Positions 18,623 through 26,935 of a stretch of 64,000 nucleotides of DNA are shown here, one piece after another (positions within the stretch are counted from its first letter, which is position 1; each line of letters opens with the position of its first letter). The notes beneath the pieces are model-generated. The model saw only the letters and a program-made list of their open reading frames with translations, had not been told where the DNA came from and searched no databases. Both the position numbers and the translations under genes were made by a program. The stretch comes from Acidobacteriota bacterium (GTDB lineage: Bacteria; Acidobacteriota; Terriglobia; Bryobacterales; UBA6623): positions 124,001-188,000 of the forward strand of contig WGMB01000007.1 of NCBI GenBank assembly GCA_016125275.1, given 5' to 3'.

Positions 18623-19888
18623 TTAGGGTTTGGGCCGCAATTGGATGCGCAGGCCCGAGGCCGAGGCGTCCACCGAGGCGTCCATCGGCTTCTCGAGGTC
18701 GATGACGACGCGCACCGTCGGCGGGTCGAGCTTGAACTGCGAATAGCGTACGCGCTGCACGCCGTTGCGGCCGACCTCGACGGCGCCGACCTTGCGGTCG
18801 GTCGTCAGGGTTCCGCCGGGCAGGTCCACGACCAGCCGCTCCGGGCTCCGCAGCGCCATGGTCTTGTACTGGGCGGCGCCGCTGGAGGCGAGCAGCACGC
18901 TGACCCCGTCGCCGGCCTCCTCGAACGAGACCGCCGTGACGTCGACGCCTCCCGTGGCGGGCGGCGGAGCCGGCGGACGGCTCTCCGCGGCCGGCTTCGG
19001 CGCGGGTTTGGGCGCCGGTTTGGGGGCTGCGCTCGGCGCGGGCCGAGCCGGCGGCGGGCCTTCGGCCTTGGCCGCCGTGCGGACGACCGTCGGCTGGGCG
19101 GCCAGGGCTCGGTCGGCGCCGCCCGAGGGAGCCTTGGGGGCCGGTTCGGCCTTGGTCAGCGTGGGAGGAGGCGCCTCGCCTTGCAGCGGACGGGCGATGC
19201 GGAAGGTGATGGAGGCGCTGCGCGTGTCCGGGCGAGCGCTGCCGCGGTTGAAGACCGTGGCGCTCGAGGGGTCGTTGCGGTAGCCGCCGCCGCGCAGCAC
19301 CCGGTACACGCCCCGGTCCGGCCCCCGCGGATCGAGCGCCGGAGCCACCGCGTAGTAGTTCGGGGAGTACCAGTCGGCGGTCCACTCCCACAGGTTGTAG
19401 CCGACCGCCCGCAGGCCGAAGGCGTTCTCCGGCGGCGCGGGCGCCGCGTCGGCGTCGGCGGTTTCGAGCGGCTCTTCGCCCCAGGGGTAGCGCGCGCCGT
19501 CCAAGCCGCCGCGGGCCGCCCGCTCCCACCAAGCTTCGGGGGGCAGGCGGATCTCGAGCCCCGTCCGGGCGCTGAGCCAGGCGCAGTAATCCACGGCGTC
19601 CTGCCAGCTCACGTCGGTGACCGCCGCCGCTGGCGTTTGGTCGCTGCTCACGTGGGCGGGCTTGAACTGCCAGAACTCCTCATTCGTCACCGGTTGGGCG
19701 CCGATCTCGAAGGGAGGCGTGCGGACGCGGTGCGCCGGGCGCTCCCACCCCGCGCCGCGGTTCGAGCCCATCTCGAACTCGCCGGCCGGAATTGAGACCA
19801 TCGCCGGAGCGTCGATTTTTTGGCTTTGCGCGGAACAAAACAGACCGCACGCCAGCGCCAACGCGCAGGCCGATATGGGGCGCTTCAT
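18623..19888 (-). CDS. secreted formylglycine-generating-enzyme-like protein with C-terminal AMIN domain
   Basis: About 421 residues from ATG 19888. The frame is open further upstream to 20071, but only this start, or the adjacent ATG at 19891, gives a signal peptide (MKRPISACALALACGLFCSAQ). Residues about 30-245 are a FGE/sulfatase-modifying-factor domain: MVSIPAGEFEMGS, PVTNEEFWQF, VSWQDAVDYCAWLSARTG, LPPEAWWERAARGG, YPWGEEP and RGGGYRND. The catalytic Cys pair of true FGE is absent near the end (SASITFRIARPL). A Pro/Ala/Lys-rich linker leads to an AMIN domain (about 320-421: VTAVSFEEAGDGVSVLLAS, PERLVVDLPGG), a module that binds the cell wall or periplasmic partners. A structural or binding role is more likely than oxidation. 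It diverges from the TPR gene at 20084. Confidence 0.85.
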   Translation of the reverse strand: MKRPISACALALACGLFCSAQSQKIDAPAMVSIPAGEFEMGSNRGAGWERPAHRVRTPPFEIGAQPVTNEEFWQFKPAHVSSDQTPAAAVTDVSWQDAVDYCAWLSARTGLEIRLPPEAWWERAARGGLDGARYPWGEEPLETADADAAPAPPENAFGLRAVGYNLWEWTADWYSPNYYAVAPALDPRGPDRGVYRVLRGGGYRNDPSSATVFNRGSARPDTRSASITFRIARPLQGEAPPPTLTKAEPAPKAPSGGADRALAAQPTVVRTAAKAEGPPPARPAPSAAPKPAPKPAPKPAAESRPPAPPPATGGVDVTAVSFEEAGDGVSVLLASSGAAQYKTMALRSPERLVVDLPGGTLTTDRKVGAVEVGRNGVQRVRYSQFKLDPPTVRVVIDLEKPMDASVDASASGLRIQLRPKP

Positions 19889-20083
19889 CATGGGCGCTAT
19901 CGATTGTATAACCTTCGTTCTAGGCGGCATAGGAGACGTCGGGTCCCTCCTCCGAGTTTTGCAAGCTCTAGCGAAAAAGAACTTGTAATTTAGGTGACAT
20001 GCCTGAGACTCTGTCTTTAGAGAATTCGTCAGAATCACACTGGACCTAGAGTCCTCCGATGTAGTTCCCAAGGAGTTGAGTCA

Positions 20084-21301
20084 ATGCCCCCCCCATTGCA
20101 CAACCTCCTCGCGACTCAATTCCTGCCGCTGTGCCTGCTGGGGCTGGCGGTTTTGCAGGCGCCGGCGCAGGTTACTGCGCCGCCCGCCGCGCCGGATGTT
20201 TGGCGCGAGAAGATCGAGGAAGGTCAGAAGCTGCGCAACCAGGAGCGCTTTGACGAAGCCGAGAAGGCCTTCGTCGAGGCGCTGGAGGCTGCGCGGCGTT
20301 TCGGTCCCGGCGACGTCCGTCTCGGGGCCTGCCAGAACACCCTCGCCCTGTTTTACCACTCTCGCGGCAAGCTCGAAGCTGCTGAAAAGCTCTATCTGCA
20401 AGCAATCGAGACGCTCGACGAGGCCGTGGGCGAGAACCACCCGGACATCGCTAAGGTGCTCAGCAGCCTCTCGGCGCTGTACCTGAGCCAGGAGCGCTCC
20501 GCCGAGGCCCGGCCGATCGCCGAACGCCGGCTGCGGCTTGTGGAGTCGGCCGCGGGGCCGGATGACCTCAAGCTCGTCGACCCGCTCAACAGTCTCTCGC
20601 TGATCGCCTTCATCGCCGGCGACTTCGATGAGGCGGAGAAGTGGCAGCTCCGCTCGCTCCAGATCCTCGAAGGGCACTACGCCCAGAGCAGCCTGGAGAT
20701 CGCCGCGGCGCTGAGCAACCTCGGCGTGATCTACGCCGCCGACGACAAGTACCAGCGAGCGGCCAGGGCGCTGGAGCGCTCGCTCGAGATTCGCGGCAAG
20801 GCCGGCGACGTGGAGAGCGCCGCCGCCGCGCGCGACAAGGGGCACCTGGCCGAGGCCTACGCCGCCCGTCTGCAGTACGCCGAAGCCGAGATGTTGCTGC
20901 AGGATTCCCTGCGGCTGCGGGAGAAGGCCATCCCCGAAGAGCACCCGGAGATGGCCACGGCGCTGAACAACCTGGGGGAGATCTACCGCTCCCAAGGTAT
21001 GCCCAAGGAGGCCGAGCAGAGCTTCCGCCGGGCGCTGAAGATCTGGATGGCGATCGCCGGACCCGATCACCTGGAGACCGCCGTGGCCGCCCACAACTTG
21101 GCGACGGCGCTGCGGGACCAGAAGCGCTACAGCGAAGCCGAACAGCTCTTCGAGCGCTCCCTGCGGGCGTTCACCGCCGAGCTCGGCCCCACCCACCCAA
21201 AGGTGACCCAAGTCAGCGAGGCCTATGAGGAGACGCGGCGGCTGGCGCGGATCGCCGCCGCGGCAGGCCCCATGTTCTCGCGGGGTGTCCTGGCGCCCTG
21301 A
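20084..21301 (+). CDS. secreted kinesin-light-chain-type TPR protein
   Basis: 405 residues. ATG 20084 is preceded by AAGGAG at 20070-20075 and gives a signal peptide (LLATQFLPLCLLGLAVLQAPAQ). Eight or so TPR units of about 42 residues follow, of the kinesin-light-chain type (NNLGEIYRSQGMPKEAEQSF, HPDIAKVLSSLSALY, ALSNLGVIYAADDKY). Such repeats bind partner proteins. The next gene is another secreted TPR protein of the same type on the same strand, so the two may form a pair, although the second appears to have its own -10 element. Confidence 0.85.
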   Translation: MPPPLHNLLATQFLPLCLLGLAVLQAPAQVTAPPAAPDVWREKIEEGQKLRNQERFDEAEKAFVEALEAARRFGPGDVRLGACQNTLALFYHSRGKLEAAEKLYLQAIETLDEAVGENHPDIAKVLSSLSALYLSQERSAEARPIAERRLRLVESAAGPDDLKLVDPLNSLSLIAFIAGDFDEAEKWQLRSLQILEGHYAQSSLEIAAALSNLGVIYAADDKYQRAARALERSLEIRGKAGDVESAAAARDKGHLAEAYAARLQYAEAEMLLQDSLRLREKAIPEEHPEMATALNNLGEIYRSQGMPKEAEQSFRRALKIWMAIAGPDHLETAVAAHNLATALRDQKRYSEAEQLFERSLRAFTAELGPTHPKVTQVSEAYEETRRLARIAAAAGPMFSRGVLAP

Positions 21302-21340
21302 ACAGTACCTTGCACCGATGGTTCACGGCCCCGGCCCTGA

Positions 21341-21346
21341 TACACT
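21341..21346 (+). promoter_or_regulatory. extended -10 element before the TPR-TonB gene
   Basis: TACACT preceded by TGA (extended -10 pattern TG-n-TAnnnT) at 21338-21346. Initiation near 21353 would leave a leader of about 25 nt before GTG 21378 and excludes the upstream ATG at 21225 as the start. Confidence 0.45.
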
Positions 21347-21377
21347 GAGGGTGTTTCAGGGGTTGGTCAAGATCGGA

Positions 21378-22430
21378 GTGACAAACTGGGGAGGTTCCGG
21401 GCTGATTCGCCGAAGGCGCTATCCGGCCATGGTCTTGGCATTGCTCGCAGCGCTCGTCGCGGCGGGCTTTGAGCCCTTGGCGCGCGCTCAGCCGGCGGAT
21501 TGGGATTCGGTGTTCGAGCAGGGCTCGGAAGCCTTGGCGGGCGGCGATCTGGCGCGAGCCGAGTCGTCGCTGACCCTGGCCGAGGAGCTGAGCCGCAATC
21601 TGCCCGCCAACGACCCCCGCCGCGCCCGTTCGCTGATCAGCTTGGCGCGGCTGCATCGCGCCGAGGGCGACTACGCCAAGCCCGAGGACCTCTATCGCGC
21701 CGCCGACCCGGTCGCGCGGGCGGCCTACGGCCCCGACAGCGTCGAATACGCCCGCTTCCTCAACGAGGTCGGCCGCTACTACCACACCCGCCGCAAGTAC
21801 GAGCTGGCGGACCAGTTCTACATGCAGGCCTTCAAGCTCCGCGTGGCCGCCCTGGGCAAGGAGAACGTGGAGGTCGCCGAGTCGATCAACAACCTGGCCG
21901 TGCTCTATGAGAACGAGGTGCGGCTGGAGAAGGCCCGGGTCTACTATGAGCACGCTCTCCAGATCCGCTCCAAGCTGCTCGGCCCTACGGACCTGAAGAC
22001 AGTGGAGACCGAGGAGCACTTCGCCCGCCTGCTCGCCAAGCTGCAACGCAGCGAGGAGGCCGCCGAGCTCGCCTCCAAAGCGATTGCGGCCCGCCGTCCG
22101 CGGCTGCTGGAGATGATCGGCGACGCCAAGCCCTCGCCGGACGCCGTCCGCGCCGGCATCGGCGTGAAGGGGCCCGAGTTGATCGAGCAAGCCGACCCGG
22201 ACTACACCGAAGAGGCGCGCATCGCCCACCACGAAGGCAGCGTGGCGCTCGACGTGGAGATCGACCGCGAAGGCCGGCCGCGCATCCTGGGTGTGGTGAA
22301 GAGCCTGGGACTGGGCCTGGACGAGAACGCCATCGTGGCGGCCCGCAAGTGGCGCTTCCGCCCGGCCCGCAAAGGGTCGGAAAAGGTCGACTACCGGGCG
22401 ACCCTGGAGATCAACTTCCGATTGTTGTAG
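21378..22430 (+). CDS. secreted TPR protein with C-terminal TonB-type domain
   Basis: About 350 residues from GTG 21378. The open frame reaches back to 21225 but that part overlaps the preceding gene. The chosen start gives a signal peptide with an Arg cluster and a hydrophobic core (RRRRYPAMVLALLAALVAAGF), and a -10 element lies between the two starts; ATG 21429 is another option. Residues about 45-240 are kinesin-light-chain-type TPRs (EVAESINNLAVLYENEVRLEKA). The last 90 residues match the TonB C-terminal energy-transducing domain: DPDYTEEARIAHHEGSVALD, GLDENAIVAARKWRFRPARK. A secreted TonB-like domain on a TPR protein is common in Acidobacteriota; it may couple to outer-membrane receptors, but no cytoplasmic-membrane anchor other than the leader is visible. 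Confidence 0.83.
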   Translation: MTNWGGSGLIRRRRYPAMVLALLAALVAAGFEPLARAQPADWDSVFEQGSEALAGGDLARAESSLTLAEELSRNLPANDPRRARSLISLARLHRAEGDYAKPEDLYRAADPVARAAYGPDSVEYARFLNEVGRYYHTRRKYELADQFYMQAFKLRVAALGKENVEVAESINNLAVLYENEVRLEKARVYYEHALQIRSKLLGPTDLKTVETEEHFARLLAKLQRSEEAAELASKAIAARRPRLLEMIGDAKPSPDAVRAGIGVKGPELIEQADPDYTEEARIAHHEGSVALDVEIDREGRPRILGVVKSLGLGLDENAIVAARKWRFRPARKGSEKVDYRATLEINFRLL

Positions 22431-22630
22431 GTCCGTGAACCGTGAGCCGTAAGCGGGTCAACGGATCAACCGTCCACGGTCAACGGGCCTTGACACGCCG
22501 GGCTACCCTGGAGCTGGGAAGGGCGCCTCGGTCGGGGGCTCTGGCCCATTGCAGGCCCGTCGCGCTCGACCGCCATCCGCCGGCAAGTTTCAGCCCGCCG
22601 CCGTCATGGAGGCCGTCAAACCGAGCCAAG

Positions 22631-22670
22631 AAAGTCTCACTTTGGCTCAGTTTGGCTCACTCTGGCTCAC
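22631..22670. repeat. 10-bp tandem repeat, 4 imperfect copies
   Basis: Units AAAGTCTCAC, TTTGGCTCAG, TTTGGCTCAC and TCTGGCTCAC occupy 22631-22670 without gaps. All share the CTCA core, which is also the core of the 7-bp array 40 bp downstream. Confidence 0.8.
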
Positions 22671-22708
22671 TTTTCGAGAAAAAACGCCGAACCGCTAACG
22701 ACCGATCC

Positions 22709-22750
22709 GCTCACTGCTCACTGCTCACCGCTCACTGCTCACTGCTCACC
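22709..22750. repeat. 7-bp tandem repeat, 6 copies
   Basis: GCTCACT, GCTCACT, GCTCACC, then the same three again, fill 22709-22750 exactly. The variant T/C at the last base makes a 21-bp superunit present twice. It lies just before the 3' end of the ADOP permease gene. Confidence 0.92.
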
Positions 22751-22754
22751 GCCC

Positions 22755-25490
22755 TCAAGCATCATCCCTGAGCGCCTCCGCCGGGTCCACGCGCAGGGCC
22801 CGCAGGGTCGGGCCCACGCACGCCAACCCGCAGACGCCCAACACGGTCACGCCGTAGAGCAGGAGCGCCGCGGCCTGTCTGGCCATGTCCGCGCCCGATT
22901 CGCTCCTCGCGAACATCACCACGGCCAACAGGCCGCATCCCGTCACGACGCCGGCCGCCACCTGCAGGAGCGGCCCGCGAAAGATCGCGCCGACCAGACG
23001 CGGGGCCGAAGCCCCCAGCGCCAGCCGCACGCCGATCTCCCGCGTGCGGCGCGAGACCGTGCAGGACGTCACCGAGTAGATCCCCGCCAGAGAGAGAAGC
23101 AGCACGACCCCGCTGCCGAACAGGAAGACATCGGCGAAGACGCGCCAGTACTCGGCGTCCTCGTTGACCGCATGGTCCAGTGGCAGAATGTCGTGGAGCT
23201 GGAGCAGTGGGCTCGCCTCCGTCGCGTTGCGGCGCAGGGTGGGCGCCAGCGTGGCCGGATCGGTCCTCGCGCGCACCGCGAGGTAGAGCGATTCGCTCGC
23301 TTGGCTGACGTCCAAGCAGTAGTACATGCGGGGCCGAGCGGGGTTGTCCAGGTTCAGCGGAGGTCCGTCGTCCGGCGCCAGGTCGCGTACTACGCCGACG
23401 ATCTCCAGCCACGGGCCGGGTTCCGCCGGGGACCGAGGGTCGCCCGTCTGGTCGACGGAGGCGTACCGGATGCGCCGGCCGATCGCGTTCCGGCCGCCCA
23501 GGAGCCGGTCCACGAACTGGTTGTTGACGATCACCGTGTTCGCGTTCTCGCGCAAGTCCCGCGAATCGAAGGTGCGGCCGGCGAGGACGGGCATCTGAAA
23601 AACCTCGAAGAAGTCCGGCGCGACGGCGGAAGGGGCCACGGTCGAACGGCCCGAGGGCGCCCCGTCCTGCTCACCGCTCACCTCGATCGCGCGAGCGTTC
23701 GTCGTCGCCGCCAGAGGCAGCTGCTCCGCCAATGTGACGCCGGCCACCATGGACTCGTCCGCCAGCCGCCGCGTGAGCTCGTCGATCGCCGCCGCATAGG
23801 CTTGCCCGTTGCCCTTCTTCGCCGCGTCGGTCGCTTCCGCGCGCGCTCTCTCCGGCTCCTTCTCGAGGCGCACCGAGAGGTATTGGTCCGTGGGAAAGAT
23901 CGTCTTCACCGACGCGATGTACGTGGCTTGGCGATGCACCACATAGGCGCTCGCGGTGAACAGGACGGTCGCGGCGATCTGAGCGACCACCAGGCCTTGC
24001 CACACCCTGCCCATCCGCAGGCCTCCGGCTCCGGCCGTCGACTGGCGGAGCCGATCCGGCATTCCCCGGCCCATCACCTCCAGCCCCGGCGCGACCCCCA
24101 CCAGGAGCGCCGCCAAGAACGTGAGCGCCGCGGCATAGACCGCCGTCGCGCCCGAGAGCCCGCCGTCGAGCCAGAACGGCCAGCGGTCCGGCCCCGCGCT
24201 GAGCTTTTCCGTCGCGAGCGTCAACGCGACATGCGCCCCGGCGAGACCCAGTGCGGCGGCCAGTGCGGCCAGCAGGAGCGCCTCCAGTAAGAGCTGCGTC
24301 AGAATCCGACCGCGCGTGGCGCCGAGCGCCGCCCGCACCAGGATCTCCTTCTCCCGGGTCGCCGTCCGCGTCAGCATCAGGAGGGCGACGTTGCCACAAA
24401 TGACGACCAGCAGCAGCATGGCGAAGGCGTTGATCGAGTGGATGCCGGCCTGCACGAAGAAGTCGAGCGGAATCGAGAGGAACGAGTTGGCATACGGCAT
24501 CACCTGGGGCGTCAATTGCGCGTAGCGGTCCGGAAATCTCGCCGCCGCGCGCGCGGCGACCACCGCCGCCTCCGCCTGCGCTTCGGCCAGGGTCGCGCCC
24601 GGAGCCAGCCGGCCAAACACCTTCAGCGCGTCATGGCCGGGTTCCCGCGCCAATTCGCCCGAAGCGAGCGGCGTCCACAGATTGTCGTCCACGGGGAACG
24701 CGTAGTCCTCCGGCATCACGCCGACGACCGTGGCCTGCGCTTCGCCCAGCCGCATCGTGCGGCCCACGACCATGGGGTCTCCGCCAAAGCGCGTCTGCCA
24801 CAAGCGATGCCCCAAGACCGCCACCGCCGGCGCGCCCGGCGCCTCGTCGGCTTCCACCAGAACCCGGCCGAGCAGCGGAGGCACGCGCGTCATCCGAAAG
24901 GCCGCAGCGCTGATCTCCACCGCCATCATGGGCTCGGCGACTTCTCCTTCCGGCGCCACGTTCCGCTCCACGAGCCGGAAGGCGCCGATGCTCTGGAGCG
25001 ACTTCAGCTCGTCGCGCCAGGTGAGAAAGTCGTAGGAGCCTGCGGGCTTCCGAGCGTTCTCCACCCGGTCCCAGTAGGTCAGAGCGACGATCTGTTCTCC
25101 ATCCGGCAGTGGCAGGACGGGATCGATCACTCGCTGAACGATCTCGAAGGAGGTCGCGCCGACCAAGATCGCGAAGGCCATCGCCAATCCACCGACCACC
25201 GTCAGCCCCGGGTACCGCACGAGCATTCGGGCGCCCAGCCGGAGCTCCATCATCCAGCCGGTGAGGCCGCGGAACGAGCGCATGTCGCGTTGAAGCTCCT
25301 TGGTGTGCTCGACGTTGCCGAACGCGCGCCTCGCCGCAAAACGCGCCTCCCGAGGGCTCATGCCCTTGCTGACGAACTCCTCTTCGAGAAACCGGAGGTG
25401 CGATTGAATCTCCCGCGCGAGGTCGGCGTCGGCGCGGCGCCTGCGAAGCGGCTCAGCGAGGCGGTGGAAGAAGCGGCGAAGGTCCGACAT
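22755..25490 (-). CDS. ADOP-type orphan ABC permease (MacB/FtsX fold)
   Basis: 911 residues. It has the acidobacterial duplicated orphan permease layout: a short cytoplasmic prefix (about 1-75, helices with LAREIQSHLRFLEEEFVSKG and ARFAARRAFGNVEHTKELQRD), a first membrane helix, a large MacB-like periplasmic domain, an FtsX three-helix block (MLLLVVICGNVALLMLTRTATREKEILVRAALGATRG), then a second periplasmic domain and a second FtsX block (REIGVRLALGASAPRLVGAI). No ATPase is encoded nearby, as is usual for this family. Substrate and function are unknown; MacB relatives act in mechanotransmission and efflux. It starts 3 bp after its PadR regulator gene and is surely in one operon with it. Confidence 0.9.
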   Translation of the reverse strand: MSDLRRFFHRLAEPLRRRRADADLAREIQSHLRFLEEEFVSKGMSPREARFAARRAFGNVEHTKELQRDMRSFRGLTGWMMELRLGARMLVRYPGLTVVGGLAMAFAILVGATSFEIVQRVIDPVLPLPDGEQIVALTYWDRVENARKPAGSYDFLTWRDELKSLQSIGAFRLVERNVAPEGEVAEPMMAVEISAAAFRMTRVPPLLGRVLVEADEAPGAPAVAVLGHRLWQTRFGGDPMVVGRTMRLGEAQATVVGVMPEDYAFPVDDNLWTPLASGELAREPGHDALKVFGRLAPGATLAEAQAEAAVVAARAAARFPDRYAQLTPQVMPYANSFLSIPLDFFVQAGIHSINAFAMLLLVVICGNVALLMLTRTATREKEILVRAALGATRGRILTQLLLEALLLAALAAALGLAGAHVALTLATEKLSAGPDRWPFWLDGGLSGATAVYAAALTFLAALLVGVAPGLEVMGRGMPDRLRQSTAGAGGLRMGRVWQGLVVAQIAATVLFTASAYVVHRQATYIASVKTIFPTDQYLSVRLEKEPERARAEATDAAKKGNGQAYAAAIDELTRRLADESMVAGVTLAEQLPLAATTNARAIEVSGEQDGAPSGRSTVAPSAVAPDFFEVFQMPVLAGRTFDSRDLRENANTVIVNNQFVDRLLGGRNAIGRRIRYASVDQTGDPRSPAEPGPWLEIVGVVRDLAPDDGPPLNLDNPARPRMYYCLDVSQASESLYLAVRARTDPATLAPTLRRNATEASPLLQLHDILPLDHAVNEDAEYWRVFADVFLFGSGVVLLLSLAGIYSVTSCTVSRRTREIGVRLALGASAPRLVGAIFRGPLLQVAAGVVTGCGLLAVVMFARSESGADMARQAAALLLYGVTVLGVCGLACVGPTLRALRVDPAEALRDDA

Positions 25491-25493
25491 CGC

Positions 25494-25835
25494 TCAGAAC
25501 TCCAGCAGCAGCTTGTCGACGAGGCCGGCAAGGCGCCGCCAGCTCTCGACCTTGTCGGCCAAGGCGCTCTCTCCCGCCTTGGTCAGGGCGTAGAACTTGG
25601 CCTCGCGATTGTTGTCGGTCTTCCCCCAGGAACCCTTGATCCAGCCCTTCTGCTCCAGCCGGACGAGGGCGGGATAGAGCGTTCCCTGATTGAGGGCGAG
25701 CGGATGGTCCGAAACTTGCTCGAGCCGCGTCGCCAGCGCGTAGGCGTGGAGCGGTCCCATGGTGGATAGGGCCCGCAGGACGATGAGGTCGAGCGTCCCC
25801 TGCAGCAGCTCGACGCGCGGCTCTTCACTTGGCAT
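25494..25835 (-). CDS. PadR-family transcriptional regulator 1
   Basis: 113 residues, a compact PadR repressor. The winged helix covers about 8-85 with the family pattern LLQGTLDLIVLRALS, GPLHAYALATRLEQ, LNQGTLYPALVRLEQKGWIKG and AKFYALTKAGE, followed by a short C-terminal dimer helix. These regulators usually repress their own operon and are relieved by a ligand. It sits directly before an ADOP permease, a pairing seen twice in this window. An inverted repeat 20-45 bp before its start is the probable operator. Confidence 0.92.
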   Translation of the reverse strand: MPSEEPRVELLQGTLDLIVLRALSTMGPLHAYALATRLEQVSDHPLALNQGTLYPALVRLEQKGWIKGSWGKTDNNREAKFYALTKAGESALADKVESWRRLAGLVDKLLLEF

Positions 25836-25855
25836 GCCAGTGATGATGGCGCGAG

Positions 25856-25878
25856 CTTCACTTGGTTGTCAAGTGAAG
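25856..25878. promoter_or_regulatory. probable PadR operator (inverted repeat)
   Basis: CTTCACTTG (25856-25864) and CAAGTGAAG (25870-25878) form a perfect 9-bp inverted repeat around GTTGT, 21 bp before the start codon of the minus-strand padR gene. A further half-site, CTTCACTTGG, lies inside the first codons of the gene at 25823-25832. The position fits autorepression. Confidence 0.65.
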
Positions 25879-25984
25879 AGCGGTGGAGGCGTTGCGGTCC
25901 GGCCGCCGCTCTTGGGCCGTGCGGCCGTGGTCTCGCCCTCACGGGCGCGACTCCGATCCTCGGGGAGCCGGCGGCGGTTGGGGG

Positions 25985-26923
25985 TTACCTGACTTCGTGG
26001 AGGAGCGGCTCGCCGCGGAGGCCTCGCAGGAGGTTCTCGACCGACAGGCGGGCCATCTCGCGCCGGGTCTCGACCGTGGCCGAGCCCAGGTGCGGCATGA
26101 TCGTCACGTTGTCGAGCTTCAGCAGCGGATGGTCGCGAGGCAGGGGCTCCGGCTCGGTCACGTCCAGGCCGGCGGCGTAGATTTTGCGCGTGGAGAGGGC
26201 CTCGTACAAGGCGTCGGTATCGACAACGCCGCCCCGGGCGATGTTGACCAGGGTAGCCGTGGGCTTCATCTTGTCGAAGGCCGCGGCGTTGATCAGGTTG
26301 CGGGTCTCGGCCGTCAGCGGGCAGGAGAGCAGCACGTAGTCGGCTTCGCCGAGCAGCGCGTCGAAGCCGCGGTACTCGACGCCGAGCTCCTGCTCCACCT
26401 GTTCACGGCGCCGGCGGTTGAAGTACAGGACCTTCATATCGAAGGCCTTGGCGCGGCGCGCGACCTGTCGCCCGATGGCGCCCATGCCGATGATGCCGAG
26501 CGTGGCGGAATGGACCTCGCGGCCGAGCATATAGCCGGGGTCATGAACCAAGAACTCCGGGGAACGAGCATAGCGTTCGCCTTCGGCCATGCGGCGGCCG
26601 GCGGCGAGCATCAGCGCGATCCCCATGTCGGCCGTGGCGCCATCGAGCACTGACGGCGTATTGCCCACCGGGATGTTGCGCGCCACCGCGTCGGCCACGC
26701 GGATGTGATCCACGCCCACGCCGTAGTTGCTGATGACCTTGACCCCCGGCAGCCGATCGAGCATCGCGCCGTCCACCGGGACGTGTCCGTAGGTGTAGAT
26801 GCCGTCGACCGGTTCGCTGGAGCCGTCCAGGGCGACCTGCCAGGGCAGCAGCTCCACCTGATCGTTCATGAATTCGAGCACGGCCGCGGCGAGGGGCCCA
26901 TCGGAGACGACGCGAGGTTTCAT
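25985..26923 (-). CDS. D-isomer-specific 2-hydroxyacid dehydrogenase
   Basis: 312 residues, the length of single-domain-pair members such as hydroxypyruvate/glyoxylate reductase and short phosphoglycerate dehydrogenases. The NAD(P)-binding motif is GIIGMGAIGRQVARRAKAF near 145-165; the catalytic Arg is in VNIARGGVVDTDAL, Glu in DVTEPEP, and His in IMPHLGSAT. No C-terminal ACT or regulatory domain is present, so it is not a long SerA. The basic residues after the second strand (FNRRRR) suggest NADPH preference, which is an inference. It lies 12 bp after the MBL hydrolase on the same strand, at the end of the heme operon. Confidence 0.88.
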   Translation of the reverse strand: MKPRVVSDGPLAAAVLEFMNDQVELLPWQVALDGSSEPVDGIYTYGHVPVDGAMLDRLPGVKVISNYGVGVDHIRVADAVARNIPVGNTPSVLDGATADMGIALMLAAGRRMAEGERYARSPEFLVHDPGYMLGREVHSATLGIIGMGAIGRQVARRAKAFDMKVLYFNRRRREQVEQELGVEYRGFDALLGEADYVLLSCPLTAETRNLINAAAFDKMKPTATLVNIARGGVVDTDALYEALSTRKIYAAGLDVTEPEPLPRDHPLLKLDNVTIMPHLGSATVETRREMARLSVENLLRGLRGEPLLHEVR

Positions 26924-26935
26924 AGGCGGTGCGAA

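Larger units (their letters stand above)
22431..22754. other. gene-free region with short tandem repeats
   Basis: 324 bp between convergent genes. It starts with GTGAACCGTGAGCCGTAAGC-like imperfect repeats and CCGTCCACGGTCAACGG, and ends with the 10-bp and 7-bp arrays listed separately. No gene or terminator is clear. Confidence 0.7.

Noticed and set aside
22709-22750. CRISPR or phage attachment site
   Set aside because: The 7-bp unit has no spacers, and no integrase or phage genes flank it.
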